DNA of 64,000 nucleotides from Oleiagrimonas soli (GTDB lineage Bacteria > Pseudomonadota > Gammaproteobacteria > Xanthomonadales > Rhodanobacteraceae): contig NZ_KN196470.1 of assembly GCF_000761445.1 (NCBI RefSeq), forward strand, positions 3,008,698-3,072,697, in the 5' to 3' direction. The stretch's first letter is position 1. Each line of letters starts with the position of its first letter. A program made the translations under genes and the position numbers. Below are positions 33,316 through 44,648 of this stretch, in pieces. The notes under the pieces are model-generated. The model was given only the letters and a program-made list of their open reading frames with translations. It was not told where the DNA came from and ran no database searches.

Positions 33316-36012
33316 TTACACCGATAACGGATTCGGCTTGTCGACGTCGAGCTTGTACTGCTTGATGGCCCGCGTCACGTCCTTGGCGTTGACCGCGCCG
33401 TCGCGCGCCAGCGCGGCCAGGGCCGCGTGGGCGATCCAGTAGCGGTCGACCTCGAAGAAGCTGCGCAGGTGCTCGCGGGTGTCGCTGCGACCGTAGCCGT
33501 CGGTACCCAGCACTGTGTAGCGCTTGCCGTCCGGCATGAAGGCGCGGATCTGGTCGGCGAATTCGCGCACGTAGTCGGTGGCGGCGACGACCGGGCCTTC
33601 GCGATCCTTCAGGCACTGCGTGACGTAGGCCTCGCGCGACTGCTTGGCTTCCGGATGCAGGCGGTTCCAGCGCTCGGCATCGAAACCGTCGCGGCGCAGC
33701 TCGACGAAGCTGGTGCACGACCAGATATCCGCCTCGACGCCAAAATCGTTCTTCAGCAGCTCGGCCGCGGCGATGGCCTCACGCAGAATCGTGCCCGACC
33801 CCAGCAGCTGCACGCGCGGGGTGTTTTTCTTGGTCTTGCCGACGTCCTGCAGCAGGTACATGCCCTTGAGCACGCCATCCTCGCAGCCCTCGGGCATGTC
33901 CGGATGCGCGTAGTTCTCGTTCATCACCGTGAGGTAGTAGTACACGTCCTCCTGCTCGGCCAGCATGCGACGCACGCCGTCCTGCAGGATGATCGCCACC
34001 TCGTAGGAGAAAGTCGGGTCGTAGGCCTTGCAGTTGGGAATGGTGCCAGCCAACAGATGCGAATGGCCGTCCTCATGCTGCAAACCCTCGCCGTTCAGCG
34101 TGGTGCGGCCGGCGGTGCCGCCGATCAGGAAGCCGCGCGAACGCATGTCGCCCGCGGCCCAGGCCAGATCGCCGATGCGCTGGAAGCCGAACATCGAGTA
34201 GTAGATGAAGAACGGCAGCATCGGCTGGTCGCTGATGGAATAGCTGGTCGCCGCCGCCATCCACGCGCTCATGCCGCCGGCCTCGGAGATGCCTTCCTGC
34301 AGCACCTGGCCCTTGGTGTCCTCACGGTAGTACAGCAGCTGGTCGGCGTCCTGCGGACGGTACTTCTGGCCGAACGGCGCGTAGATGCCGATCTGCCGGA
34401 ACATGCCTTCCATGCCGAACGTGCGTGCCTCGTCGGAGACGATCGGCACCACGCGCTGGCCGATCTCCTTGTCGCGCAGCAGCAGGTTCATGCCGCGCAC
34501 CAGCGACATGGTGGTGGAGATTTCGCGGTCGCCGCTGCCCTTGGTGATCTGCTTGTAGAACTCCAGGTCCGGCGCCTTGAAGGTCTTGCTGGACGCGCCG
34601 CGGCGCTGCGGCAGCGCGCCGCCCAGCGCCTTGCGGCGCTCGAGCATGTACTGCACTTCCTCCGAGTCCTTGCCCGGGTGGTAGTACGGCACTTCTTCCA
34701 GCTTGTCGTCCGGCACCGGAATGTTGAAGCGGTCGCGGAAATGGCGCACCGCGTCGAGATCCAGCTTCTTCTGCTGGTGCGTCGGGTTCTGCGACTCGCC
34801 GGCTTCGCCCATGCCGTAGCCCTTGACCGTCTTGGCCAGGATCACGGTCGGCATGCCCCCGGTGTGCGAGGCCGCGTGGTAGGCCGCGTAGACCTTGTGC
34901 GGATCGTGGCCGCCGCGATTCAGGCGCCAGATGTCGTCGTCCGAGAGGTTGGCGACCATGGCCTTGGTCTCGGGGTACTTGTTGAAGAAGTGCTCACGCG
35001 TGTAGGCGCCGCCGAAGGCCTTGCAGGCCTGGTACTCGCCGTCCAGCGTTTCCATCATCAGCTTGCGCAGCACGCCCTTGTCGTCGCGCGCCAGAAGCGG
35101 ATCCCAGTAGCTGCCCCAGACCAGCTTCAGCACGTTCCAGCCGGCGCCGCGGAACACGCCCTCCAGTTCCTGAATGATCTTGCCGTTACCGCGCACCGGG
35201 CCGTCCAGGCGCTGCAGGTTGCAGTTGATGACGAACACCAGGTTGTCGAGCTTCTCGCGGCCAGCCAGCGAGATCGCGCCCAGGGATTCCGGCTCGTCGC
35301 ACTCGCCGTCGCCCATGAAGCACCAGATCTTGCGGTCGGTCTTGGGCATCAGGCCGCGGTGTTCCAGGTACTTCCAGAACTGCGCCTGGTAGATGGCCTG
35401 GATCGGGCCCAGGCCCATCGACACCGTCGGCACCTGCCAGTAGTCCGGCATCAGCCACGGATGCGGGTACGAGGACAGGCCCTGACCCTTGCCGACCACT
35501 TCCATGCGGAACAGGTCCATCTGCTCGGCGCTGAAGCGGCCTTCCATGAACGAGCGCGCGTAGATGCCCGGGCTGGAGTGACCCTGATAGAACACCAGGT
35601 CGCCCGGGTGATCCTCGCTCGGCGCGCGCCAGAAGTGGTTGAAACCGACGTCGTACAGCGTCGCCGAGGAGGCGAAGCTGGCGATGTGCCCGCCCAGGCT
35701 GCCCGGCTTGCGGTTGGCGCGCACCACCATCGCCATCGCGTTCCAGCGGATCAGCGAGCGGATGCGCCATTCCAGCGCGGCGTCACCGGGGCTCTTGGCC
35801 TCCATGTGCGGCGGAATGGTGTTGACGTATTCGGTAGTCGGGTCGAACGGCAGGTAGCCACCGGCGCGACGGGTGGCGTCGACCATGCGGTCGAGCAGGA
35901 AATGCGCGCGCTGCGGGCCGTCGGCGGTGATGACCGCGTTGAGCGAATCGATCCATTCCCGGGTCTCGGTGGGGTCGAGATCCTGGTCGAGGATGTCCTG
36001 CATCTGATCCAT
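33316..36012 (-). CDS. aceE: Pyruvate dehydrogenase E1 (homodimeric type)
   Basis: Thiamine-diphosphate enzyme that decarboxylates pyruvate and acetylates the E2 lipoyl group. The 898-residue length fits gammaproteobacterial AceE (887 in E. coli). The ThDP motif runs from GDGE at 234 to NCN at 263-265. HSSPGIYARSFMEGR, SYPHPWLMPDYWQ and the C-terminal TDGYGRSDTREHLRSFFEVD are family hallmarks. GGAGGAAATTCG just before the ATG decides the start. It has its own promoter and terminator and is separated from aceF by more than 10 kb. Confidence 0.97.
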   Translation of the reverse strand: MDQMQDILDQDLDPTETREWIDSLNAVITADGPQRAHFLLDRMVDATRRAGGYLPFDPTTEYVNTIPPHMEAKSPGDAALEWRIRSLIRWNAMAMVVRANRKPGSLGGHIASFASSATLYDVGFNHFWRAPSEDHPGDLVFYQGHSSPGIYARSFMEGRFSAEQMDLFRMEVVGKGQGLSSYPHPWLMPDYWQVPTVSMGLGPIQAIYQAQFWKYLEHRGLMPKTDRKIWCFMGDGECDEPESLGAISLAGREKLDNLVFVINCNLQRLDGPVRGNGKIIQELEGVFRGAGWNVLKLVWGSYWDPLLARDDKGVLRKLMMETLDGEYQACKAFGGAYTREHFFNKYPETKAMVANLSDDDIWRLNRGGHDPHKVYAAYHAASHTGGMPTVILAKTVKGYGMGEAGESQNPTHQQKKLDLDAVRHFRDRFNIPVPDDKLEEVPYYHPGKDSEEVQYMLERRKALGGALPQRRGASSKTFKAPDLEFYKQITKGSGDREISTTMSLVRGMNLLLRDKEIGQRVVPIVSDEARTFGMEGMFRQIGIYAPFGQKYRPQDADQLLYYREDTKGQVLQEGISEAGGMSAWMAAATSYSISDQPMLPFFIYYSMFGFQRIGDLAWAAGDMRSRGFLIGGTAGRTTLNGEGLQHEDGHSHLLAGTIPNCKAYDPTFSYEVAIILQDGVRRMLAEQEDVYYYLTVMNENYAHPDMPEGCEDGVLKGMYLLQDVGKTKKNTPRVQLLGSGTILREAIAAAELLKNDFGVEADIWSCTSFVELRRDGFDAERWNRLHPEAKQSREAYVTQCLKDREGPVVAATDYVREFADQIRAFMPDGKRYTVLGTDGYGRSDTREHLRSFFEVDRYWIAHAALAALARDGAVNAKDVTRAIKQYKLDVDKPNPLSV

Positions 36013-36105
36013 CGAATTTCCTCCGCGGTGCGTCCGTGGGGATCGGGCGCCCGCTGCTGTCATACGGGGACGGCCGCGCACACGATGTGCACGGCGAACT
36101 CATCA

Positions 36106-36134
36106 AGTTTACCGCTCGCGACCAAATGCGCCAA
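36106..36134 (-). promoter_or_regulatory. Probable aceE promoter
   Basis: On the minus strand TTGGCG (36134-36129) and TAAACT (36111-36106) are spaced by 17 bp. They would start transcription about 90 bp before the aceE ATG. The leader is long enough to hold regulation. No PdhR-type AATTGGT/ACCAATT operator was recognised. Confidence 0.5.
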
Positions 36135-36168
36135 CGTAACGACCGTTTGAACGACGTTCGGCGCTGTT

Positions 36169-38466
<2,298 letters not shown>

Positions 38467-38685
38467 TAAGAGTGGACTCTGACGGCGGGAGCCATGGCCA
38501 TGGAGGACCGGAAGCGCCCATGCTAGCCACCTGCCTGCCACGCGGCAACGCATGACTGCATGGATGCGTGGCGATGGACCAGGGCGGGCAACGAATGCCG
38601 TCCCGCGTGTTCGCGCGGATACCCGTAGGCGAGACGCGTTTTCGCGTCCTGCACCTGCGTCGGGCGGCTTGTAGCGGAAGCGTGG

Positions 38686-41322
38686 CTAACGATGCCGTTT
38701 CAACGCGACCAGGCGCGTCCTGAGCCAAGCCGGAAGCGGCGCACTCGATCCGTGCTCCAGCGACACCACGGCGCGCCGCGCATCGGCGCGCACGTCCGCT
38801 GCGCCGCATCGCGCGCGCAGCAGTTGGTAGGCCAACCACCAGCGTCGATCGACGTCATCGACCGGCGGCCGCTGCATCGACTCGATGTCGGGGACCCGGC
38901 AGCGTCCCCGGTCGCTGGCGCGCAACGCCCGGGCAATGCAGATCCAGCGGCGCAGCGCCGTGGGCGCGTCCGGCGCGTTGCAGTCGACCACGCCCTGCTG
39001 CAGCAGGGCCGCGTCCGCGTCGCCCTGGAGCAACTCGAACTGGAGCAACCCCACGAATGGCGACATCGTGTCGTGCCGGCCCAGGAAGCCATTGCCGATA
39101 TCCATGCCGATGCGCCGCGCCTCGCGCGCGGGAGCCAGCGCCTGTCGCGTCTGCCCACTGCGGTAGTAGGCCAGAGCCAGCCAGTAGTCGGTCAAGGCCA
39201 CGTTATGGCCGGGCTTGTCGCCGTACGCGCGCTTGGTCTCGCGCAGAATGTCCTGCAACGCGCCGATAGCCTGCCGGGCGCGCCCTTGCTCCACCAGCAC
39301 CTCCGCCGCATTGCTGCGCACCGTGAGCGTGGTCGGGTTCGTCGCGCCGAAGATCGCCGTGTAGGCGCGTACCGCCGCCTCGAAGTCGTGCTCGGCTCCC
39401 TCGAACTGTCCGGCATCCCACCGGGCCAGCCCCAGTTCGTTGTCGGTGTTGGCCAGATCCGGTGCGTCCTTGACCGGTTCATAGGCCCGCCGGGCCTGCT
39501 CCAGCCAGCGAACGGCGTCCAGAGGCCGGTGGTCGATGTCGGCCGCCGTGCCGAGCACACGCAGTGCGTACCCGTAGGCATGCCGGTGCTGCCGCCAGTG
39601 CACGCGCAACCGCTGCACGACGTCCCGTGCCATGACACTCGCCTCGGCGGGATGGCCGGACTCCGCGAGCTGTTCTGCCAGACCCGTGCGGATGTGTGCA
39701 TGCAAGGGCGTGAGCGGCCCGCGGATGCCGCCCAGCAGCGCATCGGCATGCCGGAGCATTTCGAGGGCCTGTCGGGAGTGGTCCCTCTCGTACGCCACCC
39801 AACTCCTTACATCCAGGGTATCGGCATAACCAACCGGATCGTGCACGGCGCCACGCGCGTACAGCCGCAGGGCGGCATCCAGGGTCTCCTGCGCATCCTC
39901 GTACTTGCCGCGCGCGCGTTGGCTGAAGCCGATGACGCGCAACAACTCGGCCCGGGTCGCCGGCGCCAGACTGCGATCGTCGCGAATGCTCCTCGATCCC
40001 ATGCGCAGCAGCACCGAGGCGGGCGGATCACCGGCAACACGCCCCGGATCGGTGCGTTCCAGCAATGTGACGAGCACCTCTTTCACCGCCACCGCGCGCT
40101 GCGCCTGCTGCTTGGCAGCGACCGCCTGCACATGCGCGCGGCGCGCCTGCCAGATCGTGGTCGCGAAACCGATCAGCAGCGCAGCGGCCACAGCCAGGGA
40201 CGCCACAACCGCCAGACGATTACGACGTATGAACTTGCGCGCACGATAGCGCCGGCTCGGCGCACGCGCAGCGATCGGACGCTCGTCGAGCCAGGCACGC
40301 AGGTCGACACTCAACGCCTCGATCGAGGCATAACGCCGCTCGGGTTCGCTGCACAGCGCCCGGAGCACGATCGTGTCGAGATCGCCGCGCAGCAATCGTG
40401 TCCGCGCATCGCGACTGCCCTGCGCATTTCGCACGGCGCGCGACGGCGCCAGGCATTCGGCCCCGCAATCGTGCTCGCGCGGCCCCTGACCGGTCAGCAG
40501 CCGATACAGCAGCGCGCCCAGGCCGAACACGTCGGCGGCCGTGTTGACCGGCTCACCGGCCAATTGCTCAGGCGCGGCATACTCCGGCGTAACCGCACGC
40601 CAGACCGTGCGCGTCGCTTCGGAGAGGCGATCGTCGAGCAGGCGACCGATACCGAAATCCAGCACACGCACATGCCCCTCCGCATCGACCAGCACGTTGG
40701 AGGGCTTCAGGTCCGCATGCACGACCAGATTGCGGTGCGCGTAGGCGATGGCGGCGCACACATCCAGCATCAACTGCACGCGGGCGCGCAGGTCGAATTC
40801 GCGGCGGTCGCACCAATGGTCGATGCGCTCACCCTCGACCTGCTCCATCGCCAAATAGGGCGTGCCGTCGTCCGCTGCGCCGGCCTCGTACAGATGTGCG
40901 ATATGCGGATGATTCAGCCGCGCCAGGATCGCCTGCTCGCGCCGGAAGCGCACCAACGCCGGGTGCGTCAGCGCACCGACTGGAAGAAGCTTGATCGCCG
41001 CACGCTGCAGAGTCGCGTCTTCGCCGCGCCGCGCCAGCCAGACCACCGACATACCGCCGCGTCCCAGCTCGCGCTCCAACGTCCAGTCGCCGACCCGTCG
41101 TCCGGCCAGACACACCGGCTGCCACGCATGCGCATCCGCGCTCGGACGGTCCAGCACGCCGGCCGCGGCATGCGCGCGCAGCAGGCGACGCACGCAGGCC
41201 TCGAGATCCGTGGCCAGATGCATGGCCTTCAGCGCCTCGTCGCGTTCCGCCTCGGACAGATCGAGTAATCGATCCAGCATGGCATCGGCCTGCTCCCAGA
41301 GTTCGTCTTCCGGGCGTTCCAT
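38686..41322 (-). CDS. Membrane Ser/Thr protein kinase with TPR extracytoplasmic domain
   Basis: An 878-residue PknB/PknS-like kinase. A short helical N-terminal region (1-75) precedes the kinase domain: Gly loop LGRGGMSVVWLARR, Lys in AAIKLL, catalytic loop VVHADLKPSN, DFGIG and the activation segment ending TPEYAAPEQL. The catalytic loop has Ala where RD kinases have Arg, so it is a non-RD kinase. A TM segment (about 372-392) leads into about 480 residues of TPR-like helices. GGAGG precedes the ATG. It starts 21 bp after the sigma gene stop. Confidence 0.9.
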   Translation of the reverse strand: MERPEDELWEQADAMLDRLLDLSEAERDEALKAMHLATDLEACVRRLLRAHAAAGVLDRPSADAHAWQPVCLAGRRVGDWTLERELGRGGMSVVWLARRGEDATLQRAAIKLLPVGALTHPALVRFRREQAILARLNHPHIAHLYEAGAADDGTPYLAMEQVEGERIDHWCDRREFDLRARVQLMLDVCAAIAYAHRNLVVHADLKPSNVLVDAEGHVRVLDFGIGRLLDDRLSEATRTVWRAVTPEYAAPEQLAGEPVNTAADVFGLGALLYRLLTGQGPREHDCGAECLAPSRAVRNAQGSRDARTRLLRGDLDTIVLRALCSEPERRYASIEALSVDLRAWLDERPIAARAPSRRYRARKFIRRNRLAVVASLAVAAALLIGFATTIWQARRAHVQAVAAKQQAQRAVAVKEVLVTLLERTDPGRVAGDPPASVLLRMGSRSIRDDRSLAPATRAELLRVIGFSQRARGKYEDAQETLDAALRLYARGAVHDPVGYADTLDVRSWVAYERDHSRQALEMLRHADALLGGIRGPLTPLHAHIRTGLAEQLAESGHPAEASVMARDVVQRLRVHWRQHRHAYGYALRVLGTAADIDHRPLDAVRWLEQARRAYEPVKDAPDLANTDNELGLARWDAGQFEGAEHDFEAAVRAYTAIFGATNPTTLTVRSNAAEVLVEQGRARQAIGALQDILRETKRAYGDKPGHNVALTDYWLALAYYRSGQTRQALAPAREARRIGMDIGNGFLGRHDTMSPFVGLLQFELLQGDADAALLQQGVVDCNAPDAPTALRRWICIARALRASDRGRCRVPDIESMQRPPVDDVDRRWWLAYQLLRARCGAADVRADARRAVVSLEHGSSAPLPAWLRTRLVALKRHR

Positions 41323-41343
41323 CGCGATCCCTCCTGATCCGGA

Positions 41344-41895
41344 TCAGGACTCCGCGGACAACCGCGCGTGCAGGAAAGCCCGCGCCCGCTCCCATTCCCG
41401 CTTGGCGGTGCGTTCGGAGCATTCCAGCAGTTCGCCGATCTCGGCGAACCCGAAGCCCGCGAAATAGTGCAGTTCGACGATCTCCACCTGACGCGGCCGG
41501 CGCACCCGCATGTGCTCCAGTGCCTGGTCCAGCGACAGCACTTCCACGTCCGCATCGGTGCTCGGCGCCAGACGCTCGGTCAGCGTGATCTCGCGCTGCG
41601 GACCGCCGCGCTTGAGCGCATTGCGCCGGCGAGCCGCGTCGACCATGATGCTGCGCATCGCGCGCGCCGCGCAGGCGAAGAAATGACGCCGGTCGTTGAG
41701 CGACAACGTGTTGCCTCCGGTCAGTCGCAGATAGGCTTCGTGCACCAGCACCGTCGGCGTCAGCGTGGCCGACGATCCGTGCATGCGCCCCCGGGCCATG
41801 CGCAGCAGTTCCGGATACAGCGCTGCGAACACATCGGAAAGACAGTGCGGCTCACCCTCCCGCGCGCGCACCAGCAACTGTGTGATGTCGGCCAT
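41344..41895 (-). CDS. ECF sigma factor of the kinase-linked (ECF43/EcfK-like) type
   Basis: The 183-residue sigma factor has region 2 (SDVFAALYPELLRMARGRM, then VLVHEAYLRLTG, HFFACAARAMRSIMVDAARRR) and region 4 (VEIVELHYFAGFGFAEIGELLECSERTAKREWERARAFL). The acidic residues normally found before the VxEAYLRL helix are replaced by ATLTPT (T44, T46, T48). In EcfK/PknS of Xanthomonas and EcfP/PpkT2 of Vibrio, kinase phosphorylation of a Thr here restores the negative charge. The kinase gene follows directly. GGGGGAGGGC precedes the ATG. Confidence 0.88.
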   Translation of the reverse strand: MADITQLLVRAREGEPHCLSDVFAALYPELLRMARGRMHGSSATLTPTVLVHEAYLRLTGGNTLSLNDRRHFFACAARAMRSIMVDAARRRNALKRGGPQREITLTERLAPSTDADVEVLSLDQALEHMRVRRPRQVEIVELHYFAGFGFAEIGELLECSERTAKREWERARAFLHARLSAES

Positions 41896-42043
41896 GCCCT
41901 CCCCCTTGACGACGGGAACACCTCCAACCCCGCCAGCAAGTCTACAACCGGGATGCCGCCACCACGAATCGCTCGTGGCCATGCCGTCGCCGCCGGTCCG
42001 CCGTCCTGCAACGGCGGTCGACGGACCGGTCTGCACGAGACGT

Positions 42044-43837
42044 CTACAGATCCACGCCGAAGCCGACGCCCGCGGAACTCTCGGAGCCGCTAGCCGTGGC
42101 GCCGAAACTGAAATGCACGCGCTTGCCCACGGATGTGCCGTAGCCCACGGACAAGGCAGCCTTGCCGCCGGAGAAACCGACGCCCGCCGCCAGACGACCG
42201 TGGTGGCCGGCCCCGGCCGCGTTGATCGCCATCTGCGTGGACGCCGCGCTCATTGCGCTGATGCGTGCCATGCGCCGATCGACCTGGTGGAAACGATCAT
42301 CGACCTGGCTGCGGAAGCGATCGAACACGGCCGGATCGCCGCCGGTGGCCAGCGTGGCGATCTGCGAATCGGTATAGGCCTGGGCCGCAGCCAGCGTGTT
42401 GGCATCGCCATGGTCGGCGATCTGTTGCGTCTGACGCACGTTCACGGCATCCGTCGGTGCGGTGCCGTCGGCCACGTTGGTGACCTGCCGTTCGCTGCCG
42501 GCCGCGCCGACCGAGACCGTGTTGTCGCGATCGGCGACCGACATTGAACCCAGCGCCACCGCATTGACCCCGATCGCGTGGCTGTTGTGACCCACCGCCA
42601 CGCTACCGTCGGACTCAGCGCGGCTGTTGGCACCCAACGCCGCGCTGTAGTCGCCGCTGGCGCTGCTGATCGCGCCTGCCGCCACGGCCCCTGCGCCGGT
42701 CGCGGCACTGCGATGGCCGAGCGCCGTGCTCATGCCCGCGGTCGCCCGGCTCTGACTGCCCATCGAGGTGCTGTGCTGGCCTTCGGCATCGGCCTGCATG
42801 CCGATCGCGGTCGCGCCCAGCTGAGTCGCCTGGACGCCCTCGCCGGCGTCATAGGTACCGTTGCCGTTGGCGTCGAACCAGCCGCCGATGGCGACGCTGC
42901 CGGCATTCTGCGCGATGCTGTGCGAGCCCACCGCTACATCGCCGGTGTCGCTGGCCAGGGCGGCGTGACCGTAGGCGCTGGTCTCGATGGCGTCGGCATG
43001 CGCGCCGGTGCCGACCGCAGTGCTGGCGTTCCCGTAGGCGCTGCTGTCGAAGCCGCCGGCGAAACTGACGTCGCCCTGCGCGCTGCTGAACGCGCCGATC
43101 GCGGTGCTGCTGCTGCCGGTGGCGCCGCTGACGAAACCGATCGACGTGCTGTTGTATCCCTGCGCCACCGCGACGGGTCCCATGGCCACGGCATGATCAC
43201 CGCTGGCGATCGTCTGCTCACCCACGTCGACCTGACCGTTGCCGTTGGCGTCGTACCAGCCGCCCACGGCCACGCTGTTGGCGCCGGAGGAGACGCTCAG
43301 GGTACCCAGCGCCGTACTGCTGACGCCGGTCGCATGCGAAGCGGCGCCGATGGCGGTGGCATAGTTCTTGTTGGCGAGCGTGGTTTCGTTGGTATCGAGG
43401 TAGCCGTCGCCATTGAAATCGATCCAGTTGCCCACCGCCATGCTCGACGCACCGGTAGCTGAACCACCCGATCCGATCGCCATGCTGTGCAGCCCGGTGG
43501 CGTAGTTCTCGCGACCCAGAGCGATGCTGGAATTGCCCGAGGCCGTGTTGCCCTTGCCGACGGCGACGGCGTAGTCGCTCGACGTCGAATTCTGATTGCC
43601 CAGCGCCGTCGAATAGGAACCCGACGCCGTGTTCTCGTCGCCCGCAGCCGTGGCCACATTGCCGCCGGCCGTGTTGTTGCGTCCGCACGCCACCGCATAG
43701 GTACCGCCCGCGGTGCTGCCGCCTCCCGTCGCATCCGTGAGCTGGCAGACCTGCCCGGCCCACGCCGGCCCTGCCCCCACGCACGCCAGCAACGTCATGC
43801 CGGCCAGCGCCCGCCGAATGGTCGATACATCCTTCAT
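42044..43837 (-). CDS. Trimeric autotransporter adhesin (YadA-like) with EF-hand-like loops
   Basis: A 597-residue surface adhesin. Residues 1-26 are a signal peptide. The head (about 45-445) is made of YadA-type repeats of the AVAVG/STALG form. Three 12-residue loops with EF-hand spacing interrupt it: D140-E151 (WIDFNGDGYLDTNE), D196-E207 and D322-E333. The neck QVTNVADGTAPTDAVNVRQ is at 451-469, a short coiled coil follows, and the membrane anchor occupies about 530-597. C31 and C51 lie near the N-terminus. GAGGAGACGAAC precedes the ATG. The sigma-kinase pair lies 148 bp downstream on the same strand. Confidence 0.92.
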   Translation of the reverse strand: MKDVSTIRRALAGMTLLACVGAGPAWAGQVCQLTDATGGGSTAGGTYAVACGRNNTAGGNVATAAGDENTASGSYSTALGNQNSTSSDYAVAVGKGNTASGNSSIALGRENYATGLHSMAIGSGGSATGASSMAVGNWIDFNGDGYLDTNETTLANKNYATAIGAASHATGVSSTALGTLSVSSGANSVAVGGWYDANGNGQVDVGEQTIASGDHAVAMGPVAVAQGYNSTSIGFVSGATGSSSTAIGAFSSAQGDVSFAGGFDSSAYGNASTAVGTGAHADAIETSAYGHAALASDTGDVAVGSHSIAQNAGSVAIGGWFDANGNGTYDAGEGVQATQLGATAIGMQADAEGQHSTSMGSQSRATAGMSTALGHRSAATGAGAVAAGAISSASGDYSAALGANSRAESDGSVAVGHNSHAIGVNAVALGSMSVADRDNTVSVGAAGSERQVTNVADGTAPTDAVNVRQTQQIADHGDANTLAAAQAYTDSQIATLATGGDPAVFDRFRSQVDDRFHQVDRRMARISAMSAASTQMAINAAGAGHHGRLAAGVGFSGGKAALSVGYGTSVGKRVHFSFGATASGSESSAGVGFGVDL

Positions 43838-44038
43838 GTTCGTCTCCTCGCTTGATCCGGTTGGATCACCGTCGAATTCGTGCGTGCTCAGCACGCCCCC
43901 GACCGGATAAACGCAATCGACGAACAAACCGCGCCACCGGCATGCGCCCTCCCACACTTGTTTTCCCGCGATGGGGTGGCACGATCCGTCGCGGTTCGAC
44001 GTTTTCCGGTACAGACACCTGCGCACGGAGAGACGCCG

Positions 44039-44563
44039 ATGAAACACCTCGCCCTTTCATGGATCCTGACCAGCTGCCTGCTGGCTTCCTGCAGCACACG
44101 CGCTGCAGACACCTGCCTTGTCGGCACCTGGAAAGCGCAGGGCAACGGCACGGCCACATGGATGGCTCGCCACATGCACGGCATGCGTTTCGACATGGGA
44201 ATGCGCGAGGGCGAACTGCACCTGCTGGCCGACGGCCGTTACGAATCGCGGGTCCGGCTCGACGCGAAGGCGTCCATGGACAGTGGCGAAAGCGCGGCCA
44301 CCCACGGCCTGATGTCGGTCCGCTCGCGCGGACGCTGGCGCGCGCAAGAGGATCAGCTGACCCTGCAGCCGCAATCACAACGGGCACGAGGCGCCATCGA
44401 CTACGTCACGCAGTCCGGACACCGGCTCACGCGCCCGATGCCGACCCCTGCTTCCGGCGCGATGCACATGCGCTACACCTGCCGCGGCGACACGCTGGTC
44501 ACCCGCAAGCGCTTCCCCGGCATCGCCGACCCGATGATCCAGCGCTACGCACGCGTGCGCTGA
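44039..44563 (+). CDS. Small lipoprotein of unknown function
   Basis: A 174-residue product with a lipoprotein signal and lipobox LASC (C18). The mature region holds CLVGTWKAQG, GELHLLADGRYESRV and RGRWRAQEDQLTLQ, a lipocalin/META-like succession of strands, and a second Cys pair possibility (C26 with the C in YTCRGDT). This is suggestive of a small beta-barrel, not a firm family. GGAGAG lies 5 bp before the ATG. It is divergent from the adhesin gene over 201 bp. Confidence 0.65.
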   Translation: MKHLALSWILTSCLLASCSTRAADTCLVGTWKAQGNGTATWMARHMHGMRFDMGMREGELHLLADGRYESRVRLDAKASMDSGESAATHGLMSVRSRGRWRAQEDQLTLQPQSQRARGAIDYVTQSGHRLTRPMPTPASGAMHMRYTCRGDTLVTRKRFPGIADPMIQRYARVR

Positions 44564-44648
44564 TGTTCCGCACGCCTTGCCGATATCAGGCGAGCGGGAA
44601 AACGGGGAGCGATGCGCCGTTGCGAAAGCCTAGATGGCCGCCCGACGA

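Noticed and set aside
33427..36150. 907-residue plus-strand open frame
   Set aside because: Lies entirely opposite aceE and is rich in His, Arg, Ala and Gln; it is the usual antisense shadow of a GC-rich gene.
38692..41268. 858-residue plus-strand open frame
   Set aside because: Opposite the Ser/Thr kinase, whose motifs are unambiguous. The plus-strand frame has no recognisable domain.
42044..43837. Tandem DNA repeat array or CRISPR in the adhesin gene
   Set aside because: The repetition follows YadA-type protein repeats with diverged DNA; no constant repeat-spacer pattern was seen.
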